The translations under genes were made by a program, and so were the position numbers. Below the pieces are notes generated by a model. It was not told where the DNA came from. It did not search any database and saw only the letters and a list, made by a program, of their open reading frames with translations. From Actinomycetes bacterium (GTDB lineage: Bacteria > Actinomycetota > Actinomycetes > Mycobacteriales > Mycobacteriaceae), in the NCBI GenBank assembly GCA_023404955.1, contig JAEXZY010000143.1, positions 1 to 64,000 of the forward strand: a stretch of 64,000 nucleotides of DNA, in the 5' to 3' direction. Each line of letters opens with the position of its first letter. The first letter of the stretch is position 1. Of the stretch, positions 1 through 9,388 are shown piece after piece.

Positions 1-748
1 GGGCGCTCCTGCGCCGCCCGCCGCACCGGCCGATCCGAACGCCCCGGCGCCCACCCCGCCGCCCGCTCCCGAGCCGGGCCGAGTCGACAACGCCGCCGGC
101 GGATTCAGCTACGTCGTGCCCGCCGGCTGGAGGGTCGCCGACGCAGCGTCCCTGTCCTACGGCCAGGCCCTGCTCAACAAGCTCCCGCCGGCCGGGTCTG
201 CGCCGGACACCCCGGCCCCGAATGACACCAGCGTGCTGCTCGGGCGTCTCGACCTCAAGCTGTTCGCCGGTGCTGAGACCGACAACACGAAGGCCGCCCA
301 GCGCCTCGCCTCGGACATGGGCGAGTTCTTCATGCCTTTCCCCGGGACCCGCATCAACCAGCAGACCGTCCCGCTGAACGCCAACGGCATGACCGGCGTC
401 GCGTCGTCCTACGAGGTCAAGTTCACCGACACCAACAAGCCGAACGGCCAGATCTGGGCCGGCGTGGTCGGCGCCCCGACGGCGCCGGGTACCCCGCGCG
501 GTCAGCGCGCTCCCGAGCGCTGGTTCGTCGTCTGGTTGGGCACCGCGACCAGTCCCATCCCGCAGGCTGAAGCCGTCACGCTGGCGAACTCGATCCGGCC
601 CTGGTCACCTCCGCCGCCTCCGCCGCCGGCAGATCCGGGCGCCCCGCCACCGCCTGCCGATCCGAACGCGCCGCCCCCGCGGCCGGCCGTGGGTCAACCG
701 GTGCCGGTCGATCCGAACACGGCACCGGGGATGCTGCCGCCCGCCTGA
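1..748 (+). CDS. apa: Alanine/proline-rich secreted antigen Apa (fibronectin attachment protein), 5' truncated
   Basis: The frame is open from position 2, so the start and signal peptide lie outside the window. The visible part begins with a Pro/Ala-rich stretch (repeats of ADPNAPAP type), then a globular domain from about position 90 (GGFSYVVPAGW, later RWFVVWLGTAT), and ends in a second proline-rich tail. This architecture is that of mycobacterial Apa/FAP (ModD), an exported, O-mannosylated cell-wall glycoprotein that binds fibronectin. Glycosylation is inferred from the family. A 10-bp-stem hairpin lies 63 bp after the stop. Confidence 0.9.
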   Translation, partial: GAPAPPAAPADPNAPAPTPPPAPEPGRVDNAAGGFSYVVPAGWRVADAASLSYGQALLNKLPPAGSAPDTPAPNDTSVLLGRLDLKLFAGAETDNTKAAQRLASDMGEFFMPFPGTRINQQTVPLNANGMTGVASSYEVKFTDTNKPNGQIWAGVVGAPTAPGTPRGQRAPERWFVVWLGTATSPIPQAEAVTLANSIRPWSPPPPPPPADPGAPPPPADPNAPPPRPAVGQPVPVDPNTAPGMLPPA

Positions 749-810
749 GGCCACCCCTGATCGTGTCCGATCTCGCCGACTAATCGTGACCTGTCCGGGC
801 TATACCGGAG

Positions 811-842
811 TCAGGCCCGGGTGCTGCCGCAGCCGGGCCTGA
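811..842 (+). terminator. Hairpin downstream of apa
   Basis: Perfect 10-bp inverted repeat (811-820 and 833-842) with a 12-nt loop, GC-rich, without a T tract, as is common for mycobacterial terminators. It ends 22 bp before the next start, so it could instead be a 5' UTR element of the GlsB-like gene. Confidence 0.5.
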
Positions 843-864
843 CCGCGACAGGCAGGAGATCGAC

Positions 865-1191
865 ATGTTCACCACCTCCACAGACATCGTGGCGGCCACG
901 GAGTTCTTGGCGCGTTCGAGCACACAGACGAGTGTGGGCTGGATCGGCTACATCATCATCGGCGCGATCGCCGGCTGGATCGCCGGCAAGATCGTGAAGG
1001 GCTCGGGTTCGGGCATCCTGATGAACATCGTCATCGGTGTGATCGGCGCCTTGATCGGCGGCTTCCTGCTCAGCTTCTTCCTCGATACCGCCGGTGGCGG
1101 TTGGTGGTTCACACTGTTCACCGCGATTCTGGGCTCGGTCATCCTGCTGTGGATCGTCGGGATGTTCCAGCGGCGAAACCGACGTGTCTAG
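865..1191 (+). CDS. GlsB/YeaQ/YmgE family stress-response membrane protein
   Basis: A 108-aa, glycine-rich protein with three predicted membrane segments (about residues 25-43, 51-73 and 79-101) and the GAIAGWIAGKIVKGSG signature of the transglycosylase-associated protein family. Family members are small inner-membrane proteins induced by stress; the enzymatic link implied by the name is unproven. An AGGAGAT ribosome site sits 5 nt before the ATG. From memory it corresponds to Rv1861, which also follows apa. The stop codon overlaps that of the convergent CPBP gene in a shared CTAG. Confidence 0.8.
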   Translation: MFTTSTDIVAATEFLARSSTQTSVGWIGYIIIGAIAGWIAGKIVKGSGSGILMNIVIGVIGALIGGFLLSFFLDTAGGGWWFTLFTAILGSVILLWIVGMFQRRNRRV

Positions 1192-1949
1192 CTGAGGTGC
1201 CACACCAGCGCGGCGGCCAGTGCGCCCAGCCCGTTGAGCGACCAGTGCAACGCGATGGGCGCGATCAGGCTGCCACTGCGTCGCCGTAGCCAGGTGAACA
1301 CGAATCCGGCTGCCGCCGTGGCGATCACGGCCCCGACGACGCCGACGATCATTCCGAAGGGGCCGCCACCCAGAATGCGGGTGAACCCGACGTTGCCGGC
1401 CGTCAGACCCAGCGAGGTGGCGATGTGCCACAGCCCGAACAGCAGCGAGCCTGCGGCGGCCACGCCCCGGAACCCCCAGGCGCGGTCCAGCGCGCCGTGC
1501 AGGACACCGCGGAACGCGAGCTCCTCGGGAATCACCGTCTGCAGCGGAATGATGATCATCGAGGCGAGCAGCGCGCCCGACAGCGTCGCGTAGTGGTTGT
1601 TCAGGAACATCGGCCGGGTCCATGGCAACAGCGCGCCGACGGCGATCACGGTGCCGACCACCGCCACGGCGCCGAGGGCGTATCCGGCGCCCGAGCGCCA
1701 GTGTTCCCGGCCCAACCCGAGTTCGTGCCAGCCCAATCCGCGTGACCGCACCAGCGCGACCAGGCCCACCGCGGCTGCCGGTACGACGGCCACGTTCGCC
1801 CACGGCGTGGTGAAGTGCGCGATCAGATTGGTCAGCGCGAGCACGACGACGACAACGCCGATGTCGAGGTAGGCGCGCAGATGGTGCAGCGCCGCCAACT
1901 GCTCCACCAGTGGGTGGGGCTCAGCGGCAGCGGCGACGGCATCGGACAT
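1188..1949 (-). CDS. CPBP family intramembrane metalloprotease (CAAX protease-like)
   Basis: A 253-aa polytopic membrane protein. The metal-site motifs of the CPBP/Abi family are visible: EELAFRG (Glu142, Glu143, Arg147) and a later FGLWH with His175. Members cleave prenylated or other membrane proteins within the bilayer; the substrate here is unknown. Probably equivalent to Rv1863c near apa in M. tuberculosis. It starts at an ATG, and its TAG overlaps the convergent TAG of the upstream gene by 4 bp. Confidence 0.8.
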   Translation of the reverse strand: MSDAVAAAAEPHPLVEQLAALHHLRAYLDIGVVVVVLALTNLIAHFTTPWANVAVVPAAAVGLVALVRSRGLGWHELGLGREHWRSGAGYALGAVAVVGTVIAVGALLPWTRPMFLNNHYATLSGALLASMIIIPLQTVIPEELAFRGVLHGALDRAWGFRGVAAAGSLLFGLWHIATSLGLTAGNVGFTRILGGGPFGMIVGVVGAVIATAAAGFVFTWLRRRSGSLIAPIALHWSLNGLGALAAALVWHLS

Positions 1950-1991
1950 GACCGGGCAAGAATACCCAAGCCGGCGATTTCCGCAGGTCAG

Positions 1992-4460
1992 CTACTCGTT
2001 GTCGCCACCGGTGTCGGAGTCGGCACCGGCGACCCCGAACCCGGATTCGCGGGCCGCGGGCCACACCCAGTCCTTGACCTCGCCGATGTCGTCGCCGTGG
2101 GCGCGGGTGTACTCGCGGGCGGCGATCCGCTTGTCCGCCATCTGCTGGCGCAGCGTCGCGCACCGCGACCCCAGCGAGGGCACGCGGTCGATGACGTCCA
2201 TCACCAGGTGGTAGCGATCCAGATCGTTGAGCATCACCATGTCGAACGGCGTCGTGGTGGTGCCCTCCTCCTTGTAGCCGCGCACGTGCAGGTTCGCGTG
2301 GCCCGTGCGGCGGTAGGTCAACCGGTGGATCAGCCACGGGTAGCCGTGATAGGCGAAGATGATCGGCCGGTCTTTGGTGAAGATCATGTCGAAGTCGCGA
2401 TCGGACAGTCCGTGCGGGTGTTCTTTGTCGTCCTGCAGCCGCATCAGGTCGACGACGTTTACGAACCGCACCTTCAGGTCCGGCAGGTGCTGTCGCAGGA
2501 TGTCGGCCGCGGCGAGCGCCTCCAGCGTCGGGATGTCGCCGGCGGCAGCCAGCACCACGTCGGGATCGGTACCCAGTTCCTCGCTGCCCGCCCACTCCCA
2601 GATGCCGAGGCCGCGCGTGCAGTGCGCGATCGCCTGCTCCATCGTCAGGTAGGTGGGGGAGGGCTGCTTCCCGGCGACGACGACGTTGACGTACTGGCGT
2701 GAGCGCAGACAGTGGTCGTAGGTGGACAGCAGCGTGTTCGCGTCCGGGGGCAGGTAAACGCGCACCACATGGGCGCTCTTGTTGACGACGTGATCGATGA
2801 AACCGGGGTCCTGGTGGGAGAACCCGTTGTGGTCCTGGCGCCAGACATGGCTGGACAGAAGGTAATTCAAGCTCGCGATGGGCCGGCGCCACGGGATCTT
2901 GTCGGTGACCTTCAGCCATTTGGCGTGCTGGTTGAGCATCGAGTCCACGATGTGGATGAACGCTTCGTAGCAGTTGAACAGACCGTGCCTGCCGGTCAGC
3001 AGGTAGCCCTCGAGCCACCCCTGGCACTGGTGCTCGGAGAGCATCTCGACGACCCGCCCGAGGCGAGCGAGATGCTCGTCGACCTCCGGGCCGATCAGTT
3101 CGGCGTTCCACTGCTTGTCGGTGGCGTCGTAGACGGCCTGCAGCCGGTTCGACGCGGTCTCGTCGGGGCCGAAGATGCGGAAGTTCTCCGGGTTCAGCCT
3201 GATCACCTCGGTGAGCCATTCACCCAGCACGCGGGTGGCCTCGGCGACCGTGGCGCCGGGCGCGGGCACGTCGACGGCGAACGACCGGAAGTCGGGCAGC
3301 CGCAGATCCTTGAGCAGCAGGCCACCATTGGCATGCGGGTTGTCGCTCATCCGCAGCGGACCCTTCGGCGCGAGCGCGGCGATGTCGCGGTGCAGCCGGC
3401 CGTCGTCGTCGAACAGCTCCTCGGGCCGGTAGGAGGAAAGCCAGTCCCCGAGGACCGCGAGGTGCTCGGCGGTGTCGCGCGCGTTGGCCAGGGGAACCTG
3501 GTGCGCGCGCCACGAGCCGGTGGTCTTCTTGCCGTCGATGACGGTGGGACCGGTCCAGCCTTTCGGGGTGCGGAAAACGATCATCGGCCACGCCGGCCTC
3601 GCTGTGTCGCCGTCGGCGGCCTTGGCTTTGATCGCGGCGATCTCGTCGAGGACGTCATCGAGCAGGGTGGCGAAGCGCCGGTGGGCGTCCGCGTGCTCGT
3701 CTTCCTGGTCCTCCGGCACCTCGAAGAAGTAGGGATTGTGGCCGTAACCGACCAGCAGGCTGCGCAATTCGTCCTCGGGAATCCGAGCCAGCACGGTCGG
3801 GTTCGCGATCTTGTAGCCGTTGAGGTGCAGGATCGGCAGTACGACTCCGTCGTGGGCGGGATTGGTCAGCTTGTTGGAATGCCAGCTGGTCGCCAACGGC
3901 CCGGTCTCGGCCTCTCCGTCACCGACGACGGCGGCCACCAGCAGATCAGGGTTGTCGAACGCCGCACCGTAGGCGTGGGAGAGCGCATAGCCCAGCTCGC
4001 CGCCCTCGTGGATGGAGCCGGGGGTCTCCGGCGCCACGTGGGACGGGATGCCGCCGGGGAAGGAGAACTGCCGGAACAGCCGGCGCATGCCTTCGGCGTC
4101 GGCCGTGATGTCGGAGTAGATCTCGCTGTACGTGCCGTCGAGATAGGCGTTGGCCACCAGGCCCGGCCCACCATGTCCGGGCCCCGTCAGGTAGACCGTG
4201 GACTGCTGCCGTTCGGTGATCACCCGGTTGAGGTGCGCATAGAGGAAGTTCAGGCCGGGCGTGGTGCCCCAGTGTCCGAGCAGGCGCGGCTTGACGTTCT
4301 CGCGGGCCAGCGGGGTACGCAGCAGCGGGTTGTCCAGCAGGTAGATCTGGCCCACCGACAGGTAGTTCGCGGCGCGCCACCACCGATCCAGCCGGTCCAC
4401 CGTCTCGTCGCTGATGGGTTGGCGGTCCACGGTCGTCCAGGCTGTCGTCATTTCCCTCAT
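1992..4460 (-). CDS. xfp: Phosphoketolase (xylulose-5-phosphate/fructose-6-phosphate)
   Basis: An 822-aa thiamine-diphosphate enzyme that splits xylulose 5-phosphate (and often fructose 6-phosphate) with phosphate into acetyl phosphate and a triose or tetrose phosphate. The family blocks are all present: GHWGTTPGLNF near the N-terminus, GPGHGGPG, HEGGELGYALSHAYGAA and, in the C-terminal half, PSPTYLTMEQA. Length matches the family (about 790-830 aa). The first ATG (4460) and a second in-frame ATG (4451) are both possible; neither has a well-spaced ribosome site. It is divergent from the CoA transferase gene across a 93-bp promoter region. No acetate kinase gene is nearby. Confidence 0.93.
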   Translation of the reverse strand: MREMTTAWTTVDRQPISDETVDRLDRWWRAANYLSVGQIYLLDNPLLRTPLARENVKPRLLGHWGTTPGLNFLYAHLNRVITERQQSTVYLTGPGHGGPGLVANAYLDGTYSEIYSDITADAEGMRRLFRQFSFPGGIPSHVAPETPGSIHEGGELGYALSHAYGAAFDNPDLLVAAVVGDGEAETGPLATSWHSNKLTNPAHDGVVLPILHLNGYKIANPTVLARIPEDELRSLLVGYGHNPYFFEVPEDQEDEHADAHRRFATLLDDVLDEIAAIKAKAADGDTARPAWPMIVFRTPKGWTGPTVIDGKKTTGSWRAHQVPLANARDTAEHLAVLGDWLSSYRPEELFDDDGRLHRDIAALAPKGPLRMSDNPHANGGLLLKDLRLPDFRSFAVDVPAPGATVAEATRVLGEWLTEVIRLNPENFRIFGPDETASNRLQAVYDATDKQWNAELIGPEVDEHLARLGRVVEMLSEHQCQGWLEGYLLTGRHGLFNCYEAFIHIVDSMLNQHAKWLKVTDKIPWRRPIASLNYLLSSHVWRQDHNGFSHQDPGFIDHVVNKSAHVVRVYLPPDANTLLSTYDHCLRSRQYVNVVVAGKQPSPTYLTMEQAIAHCTRGLGIWEWAGSEELGTDPDVVLAAAGDIPTLEALAAADILRQHLPDLKVRFVNVVDLMRLQDDKEHPHGLSDRDFDMIFTKDRPIIFAYHGYPWLIHRLTYRRTGHANLHVRGYKEEGTTTTPFDMVMLNDLDRYHLVMDVIDRVPSLGSRCATLRQQMADKRIAAREYTRAHGDDIGEVKDWVWPAARESGFGVAGADSDTGGDNE

Positions 4461-4553
4461 CCAACTCGCGATCGACGGACCGTCAACCCGTACCCGATGA
4501 GCGGCGGGTTAATCTTTGCGCCGACAGGCACCACAGGAGGGCGGGCACCAGCG

Positions 4554-6905
4554 ATGGGCGAGGCGCGACTGCTGACGTCCGTGCGTGTGCTCGACCTGTG
4601 TTCTCTAGCCGGGGACGGTACTGGGGGCGGTGCGGGCCGAATCCTGGCCGATCTCGGCGCCGACGTGCTGACGGTGGAGCCACCCGGGGGCAGCAGGGCG
4701 CGGTGGGCAGTGCCGACGATCGCCGGTGTGGGAATCGATTTCGCGCTGAACAATGCGAACAAGCGCGCCACGACGCTGGACCCGGCCGCAGCGTCCGACC
4801 GTGCTCGGCTCCTCGAGCTTGCAGCGGGTGCCGACATCCTCCTTGATTGCGGAAACCCCGGTGCTGCAACACAGTTCGGAATGTCCGCCGTGGAGTTGGC
4901 CGACCGATTCGGCCACCTCGTCGTGCTGTCGGTCACCGATTTCGGCTTGACGGGACCGCGGGCGGCCTGGCGCGGCAACGACGCGGTGTTCTACGCGCTG
5001 TCGTCGGCGCTGTCGCGCACCGGACCCACAGCGGGCACACCGGTACTGCCGCCCGTCGGCGTCGGATCGGCGACGGCCGCGGTGCAGGCGGCGTGGGCGG
5101 TACTTGCCGCCTACTACGACCGAACCCGCAGCAGCAGAGGAGAGTTCATCGACTTCTCCCGGTTCGAAGCCGTCTTGCAGGGGCTCGATCCGCCGTATGG
5201 CTCCGAGGGCCAGGCGGCCGTCGGGCTCAAGCCGCCGACCGCGCTGTGGCGGGGACGGCCCCGTAACCAGCAGATCTACCCCATCTTCGACTGCCGCGAC
5301 GGTCACGTGCGCATCTGCCTGCTGTCGCCGCGGCAGTGGCGGGGTATGCGGGCATGGCTGGGCGAACCGGCGCGCTTCGCCGGTCCGGAATTCGACACGA
5401 TCGCGGCGCGGTACGCGGCCTCGACCGAACTGAACGAGGCGATCGCCGCTCTGTTCGCCCCGCAGTCGATGGATGAGCTCGTTGCGCAGGGGCGGGAGCG
5501 TGGCGTGCCGATCGCGGCCGTCCGCACGCCCGCAGAAGCGTTGAGCGCAGAGCACTTCCGCGTCACCGGGGCGCTCGCTGACGTGCCGCTGACCCCGGAT
5601 GCGACGGTGACCATCCCCGTCGGGCCCATCACGGTCGAGGGCGAGCATCTCGGAATCCGTTCTGCTGCAACCGAGGTCGCAGCCGAGGACGTCGCGTGGC
5701 CCGCCCGGTCCCGCACGTCGACGACGAACCCGACGCAGTATCCGTTCGAGGGTCTGCGCATTCTCGACCTCGGGGTGATCGTCGCGGGCGGTGAGCTGGG
5801 CCGGTTGTTCGCCGACCTCGGCGCCGAGGTGATCAAGATCGAGAGCGCGGCCTATCCGGACGGGCTCCGCCAGGCGCCGGCGGGAATGCCGCTGAGCCGG
5901 TCTTGGGCACTGACTCACCGCAACGAACACAGCCTCGGGCTGGACCTGCGTGACCCCCGCGGCGCGCAGCTCTTCGCCGACCTGGTCGCCACCGCCGACG
6001 CGGTGTTCGCCAACTTCAAACCGGGAACCCTTGCGTCGCTTGGCTTTCCGATCGACAGGCTTCGCGAGATCAAACCCGACATCGTGGTGGCCGAGAGCAG
6101 CGCGTACGGTGACCACGGGCCGTGGAGCGATCAGATGGGCTACGGGCCGCTGGTGCGCGCCTCCACCGGCATCACCCGCTTGTGGACGTCTCCGGACGCT
6201 CCGCCCGGCCAGTTCTTCGATGCCACCACGATCTTTCCCGACCACGTCGTGGGGCGGCTGACCGCGGTTGCGGCCGTGGCCGCGCTGATTCGACGGGATC
6301 GCGGCGACGGCGGCGCGCATGTGCACCTGTCACAGGCCGAGGTGGCGATCAATCAGCTCGCCGACCGCTACGTCGTCGAATCAGCCCGCACCGCAGGCCT
6401 TCCCGTCGTCGATGACGACACGGTGCACGCGGTCTGCGCGTGCGCAGGCGACGACGAGTGGTGTGTGATCTCGGTGCCCGGCGAGACCGAGCGTGCCACG
6501 CTCAGCACGCTGCTGGGCGAGGAGTTGCCCCGGGAGCGGTCGGCGATGATCGCCGTGCTCGAGGCCTGGACGTCGCGGCGCGACAAGAACGAGATCGCTG
6601 AGCTCCTCCAACAGCGCGGCGTACCGGCCGCGCCGATGAACCGTGCCGCCGATGTGCCCGGCGATCCACAGGTGCTGCACCGCCACGTGTTCAGCGAGTT
6701 GGTGCATCCGCTGCTGGAGCGCCCGATTCCGGCCGAGACCGCACCGGCTCCCTATCGTCGGATCCCTCGTGCCCCTCTGCGCCCGGCACCGATGCCAGGC
6801 GAGCACACCCGCGAGATCTGCTCCCGGGTGCTCGGCCTGACGCCCGAACACATCGACGCGCTGCTGGCCGCAGGCGTGCTGTTCGACTACCACCAGGAAG
6901 GTTGA
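4554..6905 (+). CDS. Tandem CaiB/BaiF (family III) CoA-transferase
   Basis: A 783-aa protein made of two family III CoA-transferase units, about residues 1-395 and 396-783; each begins with a characteristic block (GRILADLGADVLTVEPPGG; GRLFADLGAEVIKIES). Such enzymes move CoA between carboxylic acids through an aspartyl-CoA intermediate. By hand alignment the catalytic Asp is Asp563 in the second unit (FPDHVVGRLTA), while the first unit has Pro167 there (PPVGVGSATA), so one half may be structural. The ATG at 4554 is chosen because AGGAGG precedes it and it begins the first domain; the frame is open far upstream by chance. It is followed after 3 nt by the thiolase-like gene, as with Rv1866-Rv1867. 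Confidence 0.88.
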   Translation: MGEARLLTSVRVLDLCSLAGDGTGGGAGRILADLGADVLTVEPPGGSRARWAVPTIAGVGIDFALNNANKRATTLDPAAASDRARLLELAAGADILLDCGNPGAATQFGMSAVELADRFGHLVVLSVTDFGLTGPRAAWRGNDAVFYALSSALSRTGPTAGTPVLPPVGVGSATAAVQAAWAVLAAYYDRTRSSRGEFIDFSRFEAVLQGLDPPYGSEGQAAVGLKPPTALWRGRPRNQQIYPIFDCRDGHVRICLLSPRQWRGMRAWLGEPARFAGPEFDTIAARYAASTELNEAIAALFAPQSMDELVAQGRERGVPIAAVRTPAEALSAEHFRVTGALADVPLTPDATVTIPVGPITVEGEHLGIRSAATEVAAEDVAWPARSRTSTTNPTQYPFEGLRILDLGVIVAGGELGRLFADLGAEVIKIESAAYPDGLRQAPAGMPLSRSWALTHRNEHSLGLDLRDPRGAQLFADLVATADAVFANFKPGTLASLGFPIDRLREIKPDIVVAESSAYGDHGPWSDQMGYGPLVRASTGITRLWTSPDAPPGQFFDATTIFPDHVVGRLTAVAAVAALIRRDRGDGGAHVHLSQAEVAINQLADRYVVESARTAGLPVVDDDTVHAVCACAGDDEWCVISVPGETERATLSTLLGEELPRERSAMIAVLEAWTSRRDKNEIAELLQQRGVPAAPMNRAADVPGDPQVLHRHVFSELVHPLLERPIPAETAPAPYRRIPRAPLRPAPMPGEHTREICSRVLGLTPEHIDALLAAGVLFDYHQEG

Positions 6906-6908
6906 CCC

Positions 6909-8384
6909 TTGACCCTCGATCCGAGAACCCCCGTCCTGGTCGGCTACGGCCAGGTGAACCAACACACCGAGAACGCCTCGGTCGAACCCGTCGATCTGAT
7001 GGCCGCGGCTGCGCGTGAGGCCGCCGATCCGCGGGTGCTGGCCGCAGTCGACGCGGTGCGCGTCGTGAACCTGCTCTCGTGGCGGTACCGGGACGCCGGA
7101 TTGGCGCTCGCCCAGCGGATCGGCGCAGAGAAGGCTGCTACCCGCTACACCGGGATCGGCGGCAACGTGCCACAGACGCTGGTGAACCTGGCCTGCCTCG
7201 ACATCCAGCAGGGCCGTGCCGATGTCGTGCTGATCGCCGGCGCCGAGACCTGGCGCACCAAGATGAAGATGCGCGCCGCCGGCACCAAAGCCGACTGGAC
7301 GAAGCAGGACGACACGGTCCCGCTGGCGCCCGGCTCCGATGACGTCATGCCGATGGCCGGACCCGGCGATCTGAAGATCCACCTCGATCGCCCCGCGTAT
7401 GTGTACCCGATGTTCGAGCAGGCCGTCCGCATCGCCGCGGGGGAGTCCGTCCAGGCGCACCGGGAACGCATCGGTGCGTTGTGGGCGCAGTTCTCTGCGG
7501 TTGCTGCGCGGAATCCGCACGCGTGGAATCGGCAGGCCTACAGCGCAGAGGAGATCTACGAGCCCTCGGCGCAGAACCGGATGATCAGCTGGCCCTACAC
7601 CAAGTTGATGAACTCCAACAACATGGTCGATCAGGGCGCCGTGCTGATCGTGGCGTCTGCGGAGAAGGCCCAGCACCTCCAGATCCCTTGGGAGCGTTGG
7701 GTTTTCCCGTATGCGGGGGCCGACGCCCACGACACGTACGCCATCGGCGAGCGTGCCGAGTTCCACACCTCGCCTGCGATCCGGATCGCAGGCCGGCGTG
7801 CACTCGAACTGGCGGACACGGGTGTCGACGAGATCGACCTCATCGACGTGTATTCCTGCTTCCCGTCGGCGGTTCAGGTGGCGGCTGCGGAACTGGGCCT
7901 GCCCGTCGGTGATCCCGACAGGCCACTGACCGTCACCGGGGGGCTGACGTTCGCGGGCGGACCCTGGAACAACTACGTCACGCACTCCATCGCGACGATG
8001 GCCGAGCAGCTCGCCGCGCGTCCCGGCACGCTCGGCCTGATCACCGCCAACGGTGGCTATCTCACGAAGCACAGCTTCGGTGTGTACGGCACCGAGCCGC
8101 CGCGGCACGAATTCCGTTGGGAAGACGTGCAACACACCGTCGACCGGGAACCCACCCGCACCGAACTGGTGGACTGGACCGGGGTGGGCACGGTGGAGAC
8201 GTGGACCACGCCGTTCGACCGCGACGGTGAACCCGAGAAGGCGTTCCTGGCGGTGCGGACCCCGAGTGACGACCGGGTGCTGGCGGTCATCGCGGATGCG
8301 GACGCGGCTCGGACCACCGTCACCGACGACATCGCCGGGGCGGCCGTGCGGGTGCACGCCGATGGCACCGCGACGCTGGAGTGA
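6909..8384 (+). CDS. Thiolase-like acetyl-CoA acetyltransferase (Rv1867 type)
   Basis: A 491-aa thiolase-fold protein. The N-terminal block RTPVLVGYGQVNQ, the GGNVPQTLVNLACLDIQ helix with a Cys, and the C-terminal GLITANGGYLTKHSFGVYG are typical of the SCP-x-like thiolase branch found in mycobacteria. It probably acts on an acyl-CoA, possibly one activated by the CoA transferase encoded just upstream. A TTG start is used, only 3 nt after the previous stop, which implies a two-gene operon. Its last base is adjacent to the end of the convergent mdh gene. Confidence 0.8.
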   Translation: MTLDPRTPVLVGYGQVNQHTENASVEPVDLMAAAAREAADPRVLAAVDAVRVVNLLSWRYRDAGLALAQRIGAEKAATRYTGIGGNVPQTLVNLACLDIQQGRADVVLIAGAETWRTKMKMRAAGTKADWTKQDDTVPLAPGSDDVMPMAGPGDLKIHLDRPAYVYPMFEQAVRIAAGESVQAHRERIGALWAQFSAVAARNPHAWNRQAYSAEEIYEPSAQNRMISWPYTKLMNSNNMVDQGAVLIVASAEKAQHLQIPWERWVFPYAGADAHDTYAIGERAEFHTSPAIRIAGRRALELADTGVDEIDLIDVYSCFPSAVQVAAAELGLPVGDPDRPLTVTGGLTFAGGPWNNYVTHSIATMAEQLAARPGTLGLITANGGYLTKHSFGVYGTEPPRHEFRWEDVQHTVDREPTRTELVDWTGVGTVETWTTPFDRDGEPEKAFLAVRTPSDDRVLAVIADADAARTTVTDDIAGAAVRVHADGTATLE

Positions 8385-9374
8385 CTACAGCAGGCCGAGC
8401 GCGGCGACCGCGTCGCGTTCGGCGCGCAATTCAGCGACCGACGCGTCGATCCTGCTGCGGGAGAAGGGGTTGATGTCGAGGCCCTCGACGATCTCCCAGC
8501 GTCCGTCGACCGATCGGCACGGGAACGAACACACGAGCCCCTCGTCGATGCCGTAAGCGCCGGGGGACGGCAGCGCCACCGACGTCCAGTCCGCGTCGGG
8601 GGTGCCGTGGATCCAGTCGTCGACGTGGTCGATGGCGCCGTTGGCCGCCGATGCCGCCGAGCTCGCACCGCGCGCTTCGATGATCGCGGTGCCACGCCGG
8701 GCCACCGTGGGAATGAAATCGTCAGTGAGCCAACGGGTGTCGGCGGCGTAGTCGGCGCCGGCGCGGCCGCCGACCACAGCGTGGAAGATGTCGGGGTACT
8801 GGGTCGGGGAGTGGTTGCCCCAGATCGTCATCCGGCGGATCTCGGTGACGGGGACCCCCCCGTGCCGGGCCATCGCGGCGACGGCGCGGTTGTGGTCGAG
8901 ACGCGTCAGCGCGGTGAACCGCTCGGCGGGGATGTCGGGAGCGTGCGCGGCCGCAACCAGCGCGTTGGTGTTGGCCGGGTTGCCCACCACCAGCACACGC
9001 ACATCGGATGCCGCGCCGGCGCCGAGCGCCCGGCCGGCGGTGGCGAAGATCGCTGCGTTGGCGCCCAGCAGGTCGGCACGCTCCATGCCTTTGGTGCGCG
9101 GTTTGGCGCCGATCAGCAGCGCGACGTTGACGCCGTCGAACGCGCGAACGGGGTCGTCGTGGATCTCGGTGCCCGCGAGCAGCGGGAAGGCACCGTCGTC
9201 GAGTTCCATCACCACGCCCTCGGCGGCACGGACGGCGTCGGGCAGCTCGAGCAGGCGCAGCACCACGGGAGTGTCATGGCCGAGCATGGCACCGGCGGCG
9301 ATGCGGAACAGTGCGGCATAGCCGATCTGCCCGGCGGCTCCGGTGACGGTGACGGTGACCGGGCGCGCAGACAT
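8385..9374 (-). CDS. mdh: Malate dehydrogenase
   Basis: A 329-aa cytosolic enzyme of the TCA cycle that interconverts malate and oxaloacetate with NAD. Visible are the dinucleotide-binding TGAAGQIGYAALF at the N-terminus, VLVVGNPANTNA, the substrate-binding LTRLDHNRA and the catalytic-His segment WGNHSPTQYPD. The frame is open upstream to 9509, but ATG 9374 gives the family N-terminus (MSARPVTVTVTGAAGQ); a GTG three codons earlier is a weaker option. It follows the lipoprotein gene by 14 bp. Confidence 0.95.
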   Translation of the reverse strand: MSARPVTVTVTGAAGQIGYAALFRIAAGAMLGHDTPVVLRLLELPDAVRAAEGVVMELDDGAFPLLAGTEIHDDPVRAFDGVNVALLIGAKPRTKGMERADLLGANAAIFATAGRALGAGAASDVRVLVVGNPANTNALVAAAHAPDIPAERFTALTRLDHNRAVAAMARHGGVPVTEIRRMTIWGNHSPTQYPDIFHAVVGGRAGADYAADTRWLTDDFIPTVARRGTAIIEARGASSAASAANGAIDHVDDWIHGTPDADWTSVALPSPGAYGIDEGLVCSFPCRSVDGRWEIVEGLDINPFSRSRIDASVAELRAERDAVAALGLL

Positions 9375-9388
9375 GGGGCTCACCTTAG

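Noticed and set aside
1188..1191. CTAG shared as overlapping stop codons of convergent genes, also at 27872-27875
   Set aside because: Two cases in 64 kb are explained by the TAG/CTA palindrome and tight gene packing; no special role is needed.
2712..4553. Very long open frame running antisense to the phosphoketolase gene into the CoA transferase gene
   Set aside because: It has no domain content before 4554, lies opposite a well-supported gene, and a good ribosome site and family N-terminus occur at 4554. High GC makes such antisense frames common.
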